Assembly (NCBI GenBank): GCA_029287875.1
Contig: JARFQH010000075.1
Location: 1-21,838 of the forward strand
From: Desulfobacteraceae bacterium
GTDB taxonomy: Bacteria > Desulfobacterota > Desulfobacteria > Desulfobacterales > SG8-13
DNA: 21,838 nt
Reading direction: 5' to 3'
The notes under the pieces are model-generated. The model was not told the DNA's origin and did not search any database. It saw only the letters and a list, made by a program, of their open reading frames with translations. A program made the translations under genes and the position numbers. Numbering within the stretch: position 1 is the first letter of the stretch; each line of letters begins with the position of its first letter. Positions 1 through 7,445 of this stretch are shown one piece after another.

Positions 1-1515
1 CCGCGCTTCAACCTGAACCGTGTGTTGAAGATTGTCGGCATACCGGTTGTTTCCCCGTTGCTGGCGGTGATCAACGGATACCTGTATCTCAACTGCGCCG
101 GACTCCGATCGGCCGTCGCCCGTTTGCCGCTTCGGCTGCGCACCGCAGATGTGCGGGCCCTGTTTCCGCACGACGGCGAGGTTGACGCCATTGCAGTGCC
201 CGGAGCGTCGCAGCTCGCGGCGACGTTGCTGCGGGCACTGCTCCTGCCGGTGTTTCAGCCCGAGGTAAACCCGCTGCTTTGCCTGTGGTTGGCCCGGGGT
301 CGACGGGCGAAGATCCGCCGCCGGCTCGACGGGGTGCGGGCCATGGCTGGCACCACCACCGGGCAGTGCCTGAACAAGGTACGCCGCGCTCTGGAGGTCT
401 TTCTTCAGATCCAGATCTGGAACCAGTGGCCCTATGGTTTTGCCACTTTTTTTACGCTGGTGCTGCGCTGGCTGATGGTCGACTGCCGGGGGGCATCCCA
501 CGCCGCTTTTCTGGCCCGCATCAGCCGGGGGGGCAACAACGTCACGATCGATATCGAGCGGTGCTTCCGTGATCTGGCCGGACACATCAGAAACGACCCG
601 GAACTGTTGGCGCTCTTTCGAACCCACGATCCCGAAGCGGTGCTGCGGCTGCTGCCGGTGCGATTCAGGGCCGAGCTGGTTCGGTTCATGGCCCTTTACG
701 GCTGCCGTTCGCGACACCGAACCCTCTACATCAGGCGCTGGGCGGAAGCCCCGCAGGAGGTCATCGGTATCCTGCAAGCACTGGCGCAACGGCAATCCAA
801 CTCCGCTGAGGTTGCGGAACGAACCGCGGTGGTCGACGGCAGCGATCGTCTTTCCGAGCGCAGCCTGCTGTCGTCGGTTTTGCTGATGATGACCCGCAAA
901 TTCCTGGACCTGCGGGAGGACCTGCGCTTTTTGCTGGATGAGGCGCTGTTCGAGATCAGAAAAGCGCTTCTGGAGGTGGGTGGTCATACCGGCCTGGGGG
1001 ATGCGGTTCTGTTCCTTGAGTTGGCGGAGCTGGAACAGCTCGCGGGCGGCGAAACGTCTCTGGAAGACATGCGCAGACTGGCCGGGACGCGGCACCGTCG
1101 CTTCCTGAAGGGTGGGTCCGCGAGTTCGTTTCTCGTGGACGGCCGGCCGACAGAGACGTTCACCACCGGCGTCGACGCTATCCGGGGCATCGGTACCAGT
1201 GCCGGTCAGGCCAGCGGTCAGGCCCGGATCGTCCACGATCCATCGCGGGCCGACATTCATCCCGGTGACATCCTTGTGGCCGCGAACACCGATCCCGGCT
1301 GGACGCCCATACTGAGCCTGGCGGGCGGCTTGGTGGTCGAAGAGGGGGGGCTCCTGAATCACTGCTCGATTGTCGCCCGCGAACTGCGCATTCCGGCCGT
1401 GGTGGGGGTTCGCAACGCCACCCGCAGGATTCCGGAAGGCGCCCGAATCGTCATTGACGGCGGCCAGGGTTTGGTGCGGATCGAGGACACCGACCGAGTA
1501 AGACCACAGGCATAG
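1..1515 (+). CDS. PEP-utilising phosphotransferase, C-terminal part (PEP synthase / rifampicin phosphotransferase-like)
   Basis: The frame is open from the first base, so the gene starts upstream; the GTG at 22 is probably internal. The visible 504 residues are a long, mostly helical region followed, from about residue 395, by the swivelling phosphohistidine domain of PEP-utilising enzymes. The signature GGLLNHCSIVARE is present, and its histidine (codon at 1360-1362) is the expected phospho-carrier. In this family the domain passes phosphate between a PEP or pyruvate site and an ATP-grasp domain. No ATP-grasp domain is visible; if present it must lie upstream of the window. The substrate cannot be told: PEP synthase, rifampicin phosphotransferase and uncharacterised PEP-utilising proteins share this domain. 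The stop is TAG. The family is clear; the exact function is not. Confidence 0.8.
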   Translation, partial: PRFNLNRVLKIVGIPVVSPLLAVINGYLYLNCAGLRSAVARLPLRLRTADVRALFPHDGEVDAIAVPGASQLAATLLRALLLPVFQPEVNPLLCLWLARGRRAKIRRRLDGVRAMAGTTTGQCLNKVRRALEVFLQIQIWNQWPYGFATFFTLVLRWLMVDCRGASHAAFLARISRGGNNVTIDIERCFRDLAGHIRNDPELLALFRTHDPEAVLRLLPVRFRAELVRFMALYGCRSRHRTLYIRRWAEAPQEVIGILQALAQRQSNSAEVAERTAVVDGSDRLSERSLLSSVLLMMTRKFLDLREDLRFLLDEALFEIRKALLEVGGHTGLGDAVLFLELAELEQLAGGETSLEDMRRLAGTRHRRFLKGGSASSFLVDGRPTETFTTGVDAIRGIGTSAGQASGQARIVHDPSRADIHPGDILVAANTDPGWTPILSLAGGLVVEEGGLLNHCSIVARELRIPAVVGVRNATRRIPEGARIVIDGGQGLVRIEDTDRVRPQA

Positions 1516-1596
1516 CCGTCAACCTGCCGATTATCATCTGCATAAAAATCTCATACGAACTTAATAAAATCCTAACAAAACGGCAGTAAAATACCT

Positions 1597-1620
1597 CTCA
1601 AAATTTTACTCAAAATTTTA
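1597..1620. repeat. Perfect tandem 12-base repeat upstream of the zinc-ribbon gene
   Basis: The unit CTCAAAATTTTA occurs twice with no spacer (1597-1608 and 1609-1620). Each unit contains the palindrome AAAATTTT. It lies in the AT-rich 131-base gap, 27 bases before the TTG start of the zinc-ribbon gene. Two identical sites one helical turn apart could be an operator, but that is inference. Confidence 0.6.
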
Positions 1621-1646
1621 GGAACTTTAGCTGTTCGGAACTATGA

Positions 1647-1931
1647 TTGAGACCCCTCGGCATCAAATGCCCGCACTGCCAATCCGACGCGGTTTATCGC
1701 TACGGCAGGATTTCAACCGGCAAAAGGCGATATCTTTGCCTGATTTGCAACCGGCAGTTTGTGAACGACTCCTCTTGGCAGGATGTCGGTCGACGTCCGA
1801 TCTGCCCAAATTGCGGCAACACGATGCACGTTTACATGCGTGACGCCGAATGCATTCGTTTCCGGTGCTCCCAATACCCAGTGTGCCGGACTTTTATCAA
1901 ACTCCCAAAGGAGGCGGATAAAACCAAATGA
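1647..1931 (+). CDS. Small double zinc-ribbon protein with InsA-like N-terminal finger
   Basis: This 94-residue protein carries two four-cysteine modules. The first is C8-x2-C11 with C31-x2-C34. It resembles the N-terminal zinc finger of IS1 InsA-type transposases (CPHC, then RYLCLICNRQFV). The second is C53-x2-C56 with C74-x5-C80, and resembles the C-terminal zinc ribbons of topoisomerase I. No catalytic domain follows, so it is not a transposase but probably a nucleic-acid-binding or regulatory protein. The frame is closed by a stop immediately upstream (1644-1646), so TTG at 1647 is the first possible start. The nearest AGGA is more than 20 bases away, so the start is uncertain. Its stop overlaps the next gene's ATG (ATGA), indicating translational coupling to the HMA-like protein. 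Confidence 0.7.
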   Translation: MRPLGIKCPHCQSDAVYRYGRISTGKRRYLCLICNRQFVNDSSWQDVGRRPICPNCGNTMHVYMRDAECIRFRCSQYPVCRTFIKLPKEADKTK

Positions 1932-2299
1932 ATGTCTATCTCCACAATGTTCCCGGAAGGCTGCGTGTCAAAATCCCCTCGATCAAGCACCTGAATCACA
2001 AGGCCAGAAAGGTTGAAAGCCTGTTTGAATTCAGGGAAGGCATCGAGAGGGTTCGGGCGAACGCAGTGACCGGAAGCCTCACGATCAATTACGATCCCGA
2101 GCTGGTTTCCGTCGATCAACTGCTGGCGGTGCTCAAGGAGCATGGCCATCTTGAAAGCGATCGCAGCCTGGTTAATGCGGCCGGTGATTATGTCACCGCC
2201 ACTCGGGTTACACAGGCGGTCGGCAAGGCCATGATCAACTGGGCTCTCAGTAAAACGCTTGAATCCAGCGGATTAGGGCTTCTGGCGGTCTTGATCTAA
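1928..2299 (+). CDS. Small HMA-like domain protein lacking CxxC
   Basis: The protein has 123 residues. Residues 5-75 look like a ferredoxin-fold heavy-metal-associated (HMA)-like domain: a first strand with VPGRLRVKIPS, a helix, then a strand with NAVTGSLTINYD, and a final helix DQLLAVLKEHG. The CxxC metal-binding motif of copper or zinc HMA domains is absent, and the protein contains no cysteine. The C-terminus (about 97-123) is an amphipathic to hydrophobic segment ending GLGLLAVLI that may touch the membrane. A good ribosome binding site (GGAGG, 1911-1915) precedes the ATG, which overlaps the stop of the zinc-ribbon gene. The motifs recur in the protein at 6941-7429 and in the N-terminus of the P-type ATPase at 3639-6647, which suggests a shared role. 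Function unknown. Confidence 0.75.
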   Translation: MNVYLHNVPGRLRVKIPSIKHLNHKARKVESLFEFREGIERVRANAVTGSLTINYDPELVSVDQLLAVLKEHGHLESDRSLVNAAGDYVTATRVTQAVGKAMINWALSKTLESSGLGLLAVLI

Positions 2300-2323
2300 T
2301 AAATTCGGGTTCCTCGAATTTAT
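2299..2323. repeat. Inverted repeat just after the HMA-like gene
   Basis: ATAAATTCG at 2299-2307 and CGAATTTAT at 2315-2323 form a perfect 9-base stem with a 7-base loop. It begins at the last base of the stop codon. It is AT-rich and may act with the GC-rich hairpin just downstream to end transcription. Confidence 0.55.
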
Positions 2324-2328
2324 ATAAC

Positions 2329-2350
2329 GCGGCTACGCCGCCATTTTTCC
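2329..2350 (+). terminator. Likely rho-independent terminator of the zinc-ribbon/HMA unit
   Basis: GCGGC-TAC-GCCGC (2329-2341) is a 5-base GC stem with a 3-base loop, followed by CATTTTT. The T run is on the plus-strand side, so it serves the plus-strand pair rather than the convergent metK-like gene. The stem is short, so strength is uncertain. Confidence 0.55.
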
Positions 2351-2446
2351 TCTACTTCCCGCATCAAAATTTTTCCAATCGGATGCGCGTTTACGCGTTG
2401 CAGCCCAAATCCCTACAGTCGGAATCGTCGGTTTTTTAAGAAAGGT

Positions 2447-3634
2447 TCAGGATTTTAGCGCATCGATTTCGTCGGTGTGTTCCCAGGGCAGATCGATGTC
2501 GGTGCGGCCGACATGCCCGTAGGCAGCCAGCTTGCGGCAGAAGCCTTCGGGGTGGCGTGCCGGCAGATACCGCAGCTCGAATTTCTTGAGAATGCCGGCC
2601 ATGCGAAAGTCGAAACTCGCTGAAACGAGCTCGGCAATGAGGTCATCCGGTTTTTTTCCGGTGCCGAATGTCTCGACCTGCAGGGAGACCGGTTGGGTCA
2701 GGCCAATGGAATAACTGAGCATCACCTCGCACTCGGCCGCCAGGCCGGCGGCCACCTCGTTTTTGGCGGCGTGGCGGGCGGCATAGGCCCCGACCCGGTC
2801 GATGCGCAGCATGTCCTTGCCGCTGAGTGCCTTTTCACTCAAGCGGGCGTATTCGCCATAGGTGTCGACGGCGTTCTTGCGACCCGTCAGGCCGGAGTGG
2901 ACGGTGGGGCCGCCCAGAAAGGGGCCGTCGGGATTGACCATGATGCGGGTTTTGCGGTCGGGGCGTAGCCGCTCTGCCTTAAAAACCGGCTCGATCACCG
3001 TCTCGAGAATGTCTCCGCGCAGGCGCCGCAGGCTGGGTTTTTTGGATTTGCGCTGTTCGGCGGTAACGGTGACACTGTGAATGCGTTTGGGGCGTCGGTT
3101 CTTGAACTCAACCCCGACCTGGACCTTGCCGTCCGGCATGAGGTAGGATAGCACCTGCTGATGCCGCACCTCGTCCATGCGCCGGGTGAGCTTGTGGGCA
3201 AGCGAAATGGGCAGCGGCATCAGCTCGGTGGTCTGATTGCCGGCATATCCGAAGACGGTGACCTGGTTTTGAACCCGGACGGTGTCGATTTGTGCTTCAG
3301 TCATTTCAAGCTCGTTGAATTGACACTCACCGGCGGCGGGCAGGGCCTGGGGCGAGGCCAAGATGCTGCATGCGCGGGCGTTGAAGTCTTTCCGATCATA
3401 GCCGATTTCCATAATGACATTGCGGGCGATGCGGGAGAAATCGATGTTGGCGGTCGATGCAAACCGGGCCGCAATGAAAACGATGGCGCCGGACACGGCG
3501 CATTCGACGCGGGCCCGGGAACACGGGTCCTGGGACAGAAAATGGTCGATCGCGGCATCGCTGATCTGATCACACAACTTGTCCGGGTGGCCTTCGGTAA
3601 CCGATTCGGAGGTGAACATAAAATTCTGAATCAT
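2447..3634 (-). CDS. metK: Divergent S-adenosylmethionine synthetase (methionine adenosyltransferase)
   Basis: The enzyme makes S-adenosylmethionine from methionine and ATP in the cytoplasm. The 395-residue length is normal for MetK. Conserved landmarks are FTSESVTEGHPDK near the N-terminus (His16, Asp18), PDGKVQVGV, SGLTGRKNAVDTYGEYA, SGKDMLRIDRVGAYAAR, and the C-terminal KLAAYGHVGR. Several classical signatures differ by eye alignment. The GAGDQG loop before FGYA reads VRVQNQVTV, the GGE near residue 60 reads AAR, the aspartate before GLTGRK is histidine, and GGGAFSGKD reads SEKALSGKD. The core is intact, so this looks like a divergent subfamily rather than decay. It starts 4 bases after the stop of the P-type ATPase gene, with an AAAGG ribosome site inside the ATPase end, so the two are probably co-transcribed and coupled. 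Whether it is the cell's only MetK cannot be told here. Confidence 0.9.
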   Translation of the reverse strand: MIQNFMFTSESVTEGHPDKLCDQISDAAIDHFLSQDPCSRARVECAVSGAIVFIAARFASTANIDFSRIARNVIMEIGYDRKDFNARACSILASPQALPAAGECQFNELEMTEAQIDTVRVQNQVTVFGYAGNQTTELMPLPISLAHKLTRRMDEVRHQQVLSYLMPDGKVQVGVEFKNRRPKRIHSVTVTAEQRKSKKPSLRRLRGDILETVIEPVFKAERLRPDRKTRIMVNPDGPFLGGPTVHSGLTGRKNAVDTYGEYARLSEKALSGKDMLRIDRVGAYAARHAAKNEVAAGLAAECEVMLSYSIGLTQPVSLQVETFGTGKKPDDLIAELVSASFDFRMAGILKKFELRYLPARHPEGFCRKLAAYGHVGRTDIDLPWEHTDEIDALKS

Positions 3635-3638
3635 TTTT

Positions 3639-6600
3639 TCAACCTTTTACACCCGAGGGTTTGCGCAGTTCGTTGGCGGCAAGCGACAACAGGGCGCTGC
3701 CGGCCACCACCGCAACATCCGCCACACCGAGGGCGGTCAGCCCCAGAAATTGCCGTAAGGGCGGCAGCACAATGGTCAATGCCTGCAAAGTCAGCGAACC
3801 GTCGACCGCCAATTCGAGATAGCGATTGTGCGCGCGCTTTCCCCCCCACGGGGGTTTGCGCGATTCCGACCGGCAGCTGAAGGCGTGCAGCAGTTGGGTG
3901 ACGGTCAGGCTCTGAAAGGCCACGGATGCCGCCCGGGCACCGGGACCGTAGCGGGCAAGGCCGTAGGCGAAGGCGGCCAGGGACGCCGAGCTGATAACGG
4001 CCGACTCGGCCGCCATGCTGCGGTAGTCGGCGCCCGAGAACAGCGGGGCCTTTGCTGGCCTGGGCGGTTGGCTGAGAACGTCGGCCTCAGGGGCCTCCAT
4101 CGCCAGGGCGATGCCGGGGAATATGTCGGAGATGATGTTGATCCACAGCAGCTGCATGGTATTCAGGGGAGACCCAAGACCGAGCGACAACGCCGTCGAC
4201 ATGACCATGATTTCACTCAGGTTGGTGGACAGGAAGTAACGGACCGACTTTCGAATGTTGCGATAAGTCGCGCGGCCGTCCTGGACGGTGGCTATCAGGG
4301 TTTCGAGGTTGTCCCGTTCCAGAACGATGTCGGCCGTCTGACGGGCCACGTCGGTGCCGCTGTGCCCCATGGCAATGCCGATGTCGGCTGCTTTCAGGGC
4401 CGGCCCGTCATTGATGCCGTCACCGGTCATGGCCACCGTCTGCCCCGCTGATTGAAGCGCCTTGACGATTTGGAGCTTGTCGGCGGGGCTGACCCTGGAG
4501 TAGACCTTGACCCGCTTGGCCAGCGCTTCGACGGTTTCCGGCGGCATGGTCTGTAGTTCGGAGGAGTCCAAGATGTCGAGGGGGTTGCCGTGCGACAGGT
4601 CGAGCTCGCGGGCGATGGCATACGCGGTGATACTTTGATCGCCGGTGATCATGATGGTCTCGATGCCGGCCCCGTGGAAGGCGGCGATAAGCTCCTGCAC
4701 ACCGTCACGGACCGGGTCGGACAACCCCACCAGTCCGAGCCACACGAGGCGCTCTTCGGATTCGGGCGGCTGCTGCGGGTCGAAGACGGTGCAGGCGAAG
4801 CCCAGCACACGCAGGGCGGCATTCGCCATGGCTTCGTTCTGGATCTGAATTTCCAGCTTTGCCGATTCCGAGAAGGGAATGACCTGGCCGCCCCGGAACT
4901 GCCAGTTGCACAGGTCCAGCACGTCCGGCGGACTGCCTTTTACGGCGAGAAACCGCCGGCCGTCCGGAGCACTGTGACGGGTGCTCATGTACAGTCTTTG
5001 TTCGGAGCGATGGTTGACTTCGAGAAAACGATAGTCGCTGCGAAGGGTCTGCACATTCAATCCTGCATCCAGCGCCAGGCGAATGAGCGCGATCTCCGTT
5101 GAGGTACCGGACAGCCGTGTTTCTCCGTCAACGTCGTCGATCTTGGTTTCGCTGCACAGCGCGCACACCATCAGCAGGTGAAAATACACCCGGTTTAAAA
5201 CATCGACCTCATCCGTGCCATCGGTCACACGGCCGTTTCGGACAAACAACGGCCGGCCGTCGGCGAAAATGCGGGCCACGCTCATGCGGTTCCAGGTGAT
5301 GGTGCCGGTCTTGTCAAGGCATATGGTCTGCATGGCCCCGATGGTTTCGATCGCCTTCAGGTTCCGGATCAGGACGTGATGGTCTTTCATGCGCGTGATG
5401 CCGAGGGCCAGGTTGACGGTGGCCGCCGCCGGCAGGCCCTCGGGCACCGCTGAAGCGGCCAGCGAAACGGATAGGCGAAGCATTTGCAGCAGGCCGTAGC
5501 CGCGCAGAAAACCGACCAGCATCACCAGAGCGCAAATCGCCAGGAACAGAACGACCAGGTGGTCGCCGGTCTTCTCCAGCTGACGTTCGATGGGGGTTTT
5601 GGGGCTGACGGTTTCCGCCATCAAGGTCTGAAGACGGCCGATTTCCGTGTATCGACCAACCGCCACGACAACCGCCACCCCTTCACCACCGGTCACCTGT
5701 GTTCCGGCAAAGACCATATTGCGGCGTTCGGCCAGCGGCGTGTTTTCCCTTCGCAGGGAGCGATGGGTTTTGTCCACCGGCAGGCTTTCGCCGGTGAGCA
5801 TGGATTCGTCGACACTCAGGCGTGAGCAGCGGACCACTCGGGCGTCGGCGGCAACGAAGCTGCCGGGCTTCAAAATCAGCATGTCTCCGCGAACCACATC
5901 CTCCACATCGATCTCTATCGCCGATCCGCTGCGCAGCACCTCCGCCTTGGGGTGCACGAGCCGCTTGAGCGATTCGATGGCCATCTCCGCTTTGTGCTCG
6001 GTGACATAACCGATGGCAGCGTTGGCCAGCACCACGCCCAAAATCACGACGCCGTCGATCAGCCCGCCGGTCAGAACGGAAATGCCGGCCGCCGCACCCA
6101 ACAGGTAATTCGGCAGGGATTTCAACTGGTCCAGAAAAACTTCCCACCCCGACCGTTCCTTGACAGTGGGCAGGGAGTTGCCGCCGAATTTCGTCCGACG
6201 TCCGGCGATTTCCTGCCCGTCAAGTCCGGTGTCGGCGTTCACCCCCAGCTCTTCCAGCACGGTATCTCGTGCGCAGGTGTGCCAGGGACTATTCATGGTG
6301 TCTACGTGTGGAAACAGGAGACGCTTGATGAGGTGAGCCAGGTGGGCGTTGCGGTGGCGGTTGCCATTGCCGCCGACTCTATCGGCAGCCGGCCAGCCTG
6401 CCGGTCCGGTGGTGTCTCTTACTTCTCCCAGCACTTTGTCGAGCAGGGCTCCGATGGACCGGTGGCTGTTGTCCGAATTGAAGGAGACCAGGACGTTGCC
6501 GGTCAAAGTGCTGGCCGAAACCCGGTTGATGAGTTTTTCCCGAGCGAGCCGCAGCTCGATGAATTGCTTGAGCGGCTCGCACCCGTAAAGCCCTTCCACC

Positions 6601-6647
6601 CGGTACCGGCCCCTGCCGCTTACTGCCTTGTGGATCGTTTCAACCAT
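3639..6647 (-). CDS. P2-type cation-transporting ATPase with N-terminal HMA-like domain
   Basis: This is a cation pump of about 1,002 residues. Positions below count from a TTG at 6662; the preferred start is the ATG at 6645-6647, residue 6, just after AAGGA. Residues 15-80 form an HMA-like domain without CxxC. A cation-ATPase N-terminal segment (about 123-185) and the membrane pump follow: actuator TGES (290-293), TM4 PEGLP (407-411), phosphorylated aspartate in DKTGT (Asp450), nucleotide-domain KGSPPD (575), TGDQ (673), and TGDGINDGPAL (746-756). In TM5 and TM6, N814, E817, N842 and D846 align with calcium-site residues of SERCA-type pumps, together with E408 in TM4. This points to calcium or another divalent ion such as manganese, but the ion is not proven. 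It is directly upstream of, and probably coupled to, the metK-like gene. Confidence 0.9.
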   Translation of the reverse strand: MVETIHKAVSGRGRYRVEGLYGCEPLKQFIELRLAREKLINRVSASTLTGNVLVSFNSDNSHRSIGALLDKVLGEVRDTTGPAGWPAADRVGGNGNRHRNAHLAHLIKRLLFPHVDTMNSPWHTCARDTVLEELGVNADTGLDGQEIAGRRTKFGGNSLPTVKERSGWEVFLDQLKSLPNYLLGAAAGISVLTGGLIDGVVILGVVLANAAIGYVTEHKAEMAIESLKRLVHPKAEVLRSGSAIEIDVEDVVRGDMLILKPGSFVAADARVVRCSRLSVDESMLTGESLPVDKTHRSLRRENTPLAERRNMVFAGTQVTGGEGVAVVVAVGRYTEIGRLQTLMAETVSPKTPIERQLEKTGDHLVVLFLAICALVMLVGFLRGYGLLQMLRLSVSLAASAVPEGLPAAATVNLALGITRMKDHHVLIRNLKAIETIGAMQTICLDKTGTITWNRMSVARIFADGRPLFVRNGRVTDGTDEVDVLNRVYFHLLMVCALCSETKIDDVDGETRLSGTSTEIALIRLALDAGLNVQTLRSDYRFLEVNHRSEQRLYMSTRHSAPDGRRFLAVKGSPPDVLDLCNWQFRGGQVIPFSESAKLEIQIQNEAMANAALRVLGFACTVFDPQQPPESEERLVWLGLVGLSDPVRDGVQELIAAFHGAGIETIMITGDQSITAYAIARELDLSHGNPLDILDSSELQTMPPETVEALAKRVKVYSRVSPADKLQIVKALQSAGQTVAMTGDGINDGPALKAADIGIAMGHSGTDVARQTADIVLERDNLETLIATVQDGRATYRNIRKSVRYFLSTNLSEIMVMSTALSLGLGSPLNTMQLLWINIISDIFPGIALAMEAPEADVLSQPPRPAKAPLFSGADYRSMAAESAVISSASLAAFAYGLARYGPGARAASVAFQSLTVTQLLHAFSCRSESRKPPWGGKRAHNRYLELAVDGSLTLQALTIVLPPLRQFLGLTALGVADVAVVAGSALLSLAANELRKPSGVKG

Positions 6648-6810
6648 TTTTCCTTGCTTCAAAAGCCCTGGATTTAAACTCTTCGGCGAGGTGAGGGTCT
6701 CTCTTCTTCGTCATTGTCATGGCTCAACCGCGCGGCGTCGACGGTTGCCGGGGATAGAAGCCCGTAGCGACAGCAGATAGCGGCAGCCGATTAACCCGGC
6801 GAAAATTAAT

Positions 6811-6856
6811 CCGCTTGAAGGAAAAGGAACGCTAGTCCGTTTTACTCCTTTTGCGG
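6811..6856 (-). other. Possible stem structure in the ATPase 5' leader
   Basis: Within the 278-base gap between the HMA-like membrane protein and the ATPase, CCGC (6811-6814) can pair with GCGG (6853-6856), and AAAAGGA (6822-6828) with TCCTTTT (6846-6852). This gives an interrupted stem about 160 bases before the ATPase start. No known riboswitch was recognised, and the rest of the gap shows no credible gene. Confidence 0.25.
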
Positions 6857-6940
6857 AGGGACAAAAGGGCAAGGGTGTGTATTTCGCAGGCCGGCTGCCC
6901 GGTGGGTTAGCCGTGTCAAGCAAGCGGCTGCGCCGGCGGA

Positions 6941-7429
6941 TCACTTCTCGCCGTGAGTTCGGTCAACCATGGACTTGGTGAAGATCCCGAAGGCATACCA
7001 GAATGCGGTGTACCAGGGCGGCGGCCTGATGTTGCCCCTGAGGATTTCGTAAATTCCGAAACCACAGAGCGCCAGGAAGACCAGCCCGGGAAAGTCCACC
7101 GCTCCGTCGGTAAATCCGCTGATCTTCCGGTTGACCTCCAATAGCGGGGCAAAAATCGTTCGCCCCAGCGGTTGCACCGGTGCAGGCGGGTGATCCAGTG
7201 TGAAGAGACCCTCTCGAGCAGCCCGGTCCGCAACGGCTTCCTGGTCGACACCGGGATCCACGATCAAAACACTTCCCGTCAAGGCGTTGACTTGAATAAG
7301 GCGGTACTTCAGATCACGGTCAAGGGATTGCTTGACGGTGGAAAAATACGCGCCGTCTCTCTTCCGCGACGGAATTTTGATGCGCAGCCGCTCCGCTGTC
7401 CGGTGGCTGACGATGGCCTGCGGCAACAT
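6941..7429 (-). CDS. HMA-like domain membrane protein lacking CxxC
   Basis: The protein has 162 residues. The N-terminal part (about 5-77) is an HMA-like domain with TAERLRIKIPS, then VNALTGSVLIVD. Both stretches closely match the 123-residue protein at 1928-2299, and the second also matches the ATPase N-terminus (TLTGNVLVSF). It has no CxxC motif. Two hydrophobic segments follow: 113-131 (FPGLVFLALCGFGIYEIL) and about 139-155, which suggests a membrane hairpin with the HMA-like domain and the short C-terminus on the same side, probably cytoplasmic. AAAGG lies about 10 bases before the ATG. It begins only 16 bases after the DUF5132-type gene ends and is followed after 278 bases by the ATPase. 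Likely an accessory subunit or regulator of the pump, by inference. Confidence 0.75.
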   Translation of the reverse strand: MLPQAIVSHRTAERLRIKIPSRKRDGAYFSTVKQSLDRDLKYRLIQVNALTGSVLIVDPGVDQEAVADRAAREGLFTLDHPPAPVQPLGRTIFAPLLEVNRKISGFTDGAVDFPGLVFLALCGFGIYEILRGNIRPPPWYTAFWYAFGIFTKSMVDRTHGEK

Positions 7430-7445
7430 GTCTGGCGAACCTTTT

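Noticed and set aside
1647..1931. Insertion sequence (IS1-type insA)
   Set aside because: Only the zinc finger resembles InsA. No transposase catalytic domain, partner frame or terminal inverted repeats are visible.
3161..3880. 239-codon plus-strand frame across the metK-like gene and the ATPase end
   Set aside because: It is antisense to two convincing genes and has no recognisable domain.
6717..6944. 75-codon minus-strand frame in the gap before the ATPase
   Set aside because: The translation is arginine- and proline-rich without a domain, and its start overlaps the end of the HMA-like gene with no ribosome site. I left it as leader sequence.
6941..7429. Copper chaperone assignment for the HMA-like proteins
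   Set aside because: Neither the 162-residue nor the 123-residue protein has the CxxC motif needed for copper binding.
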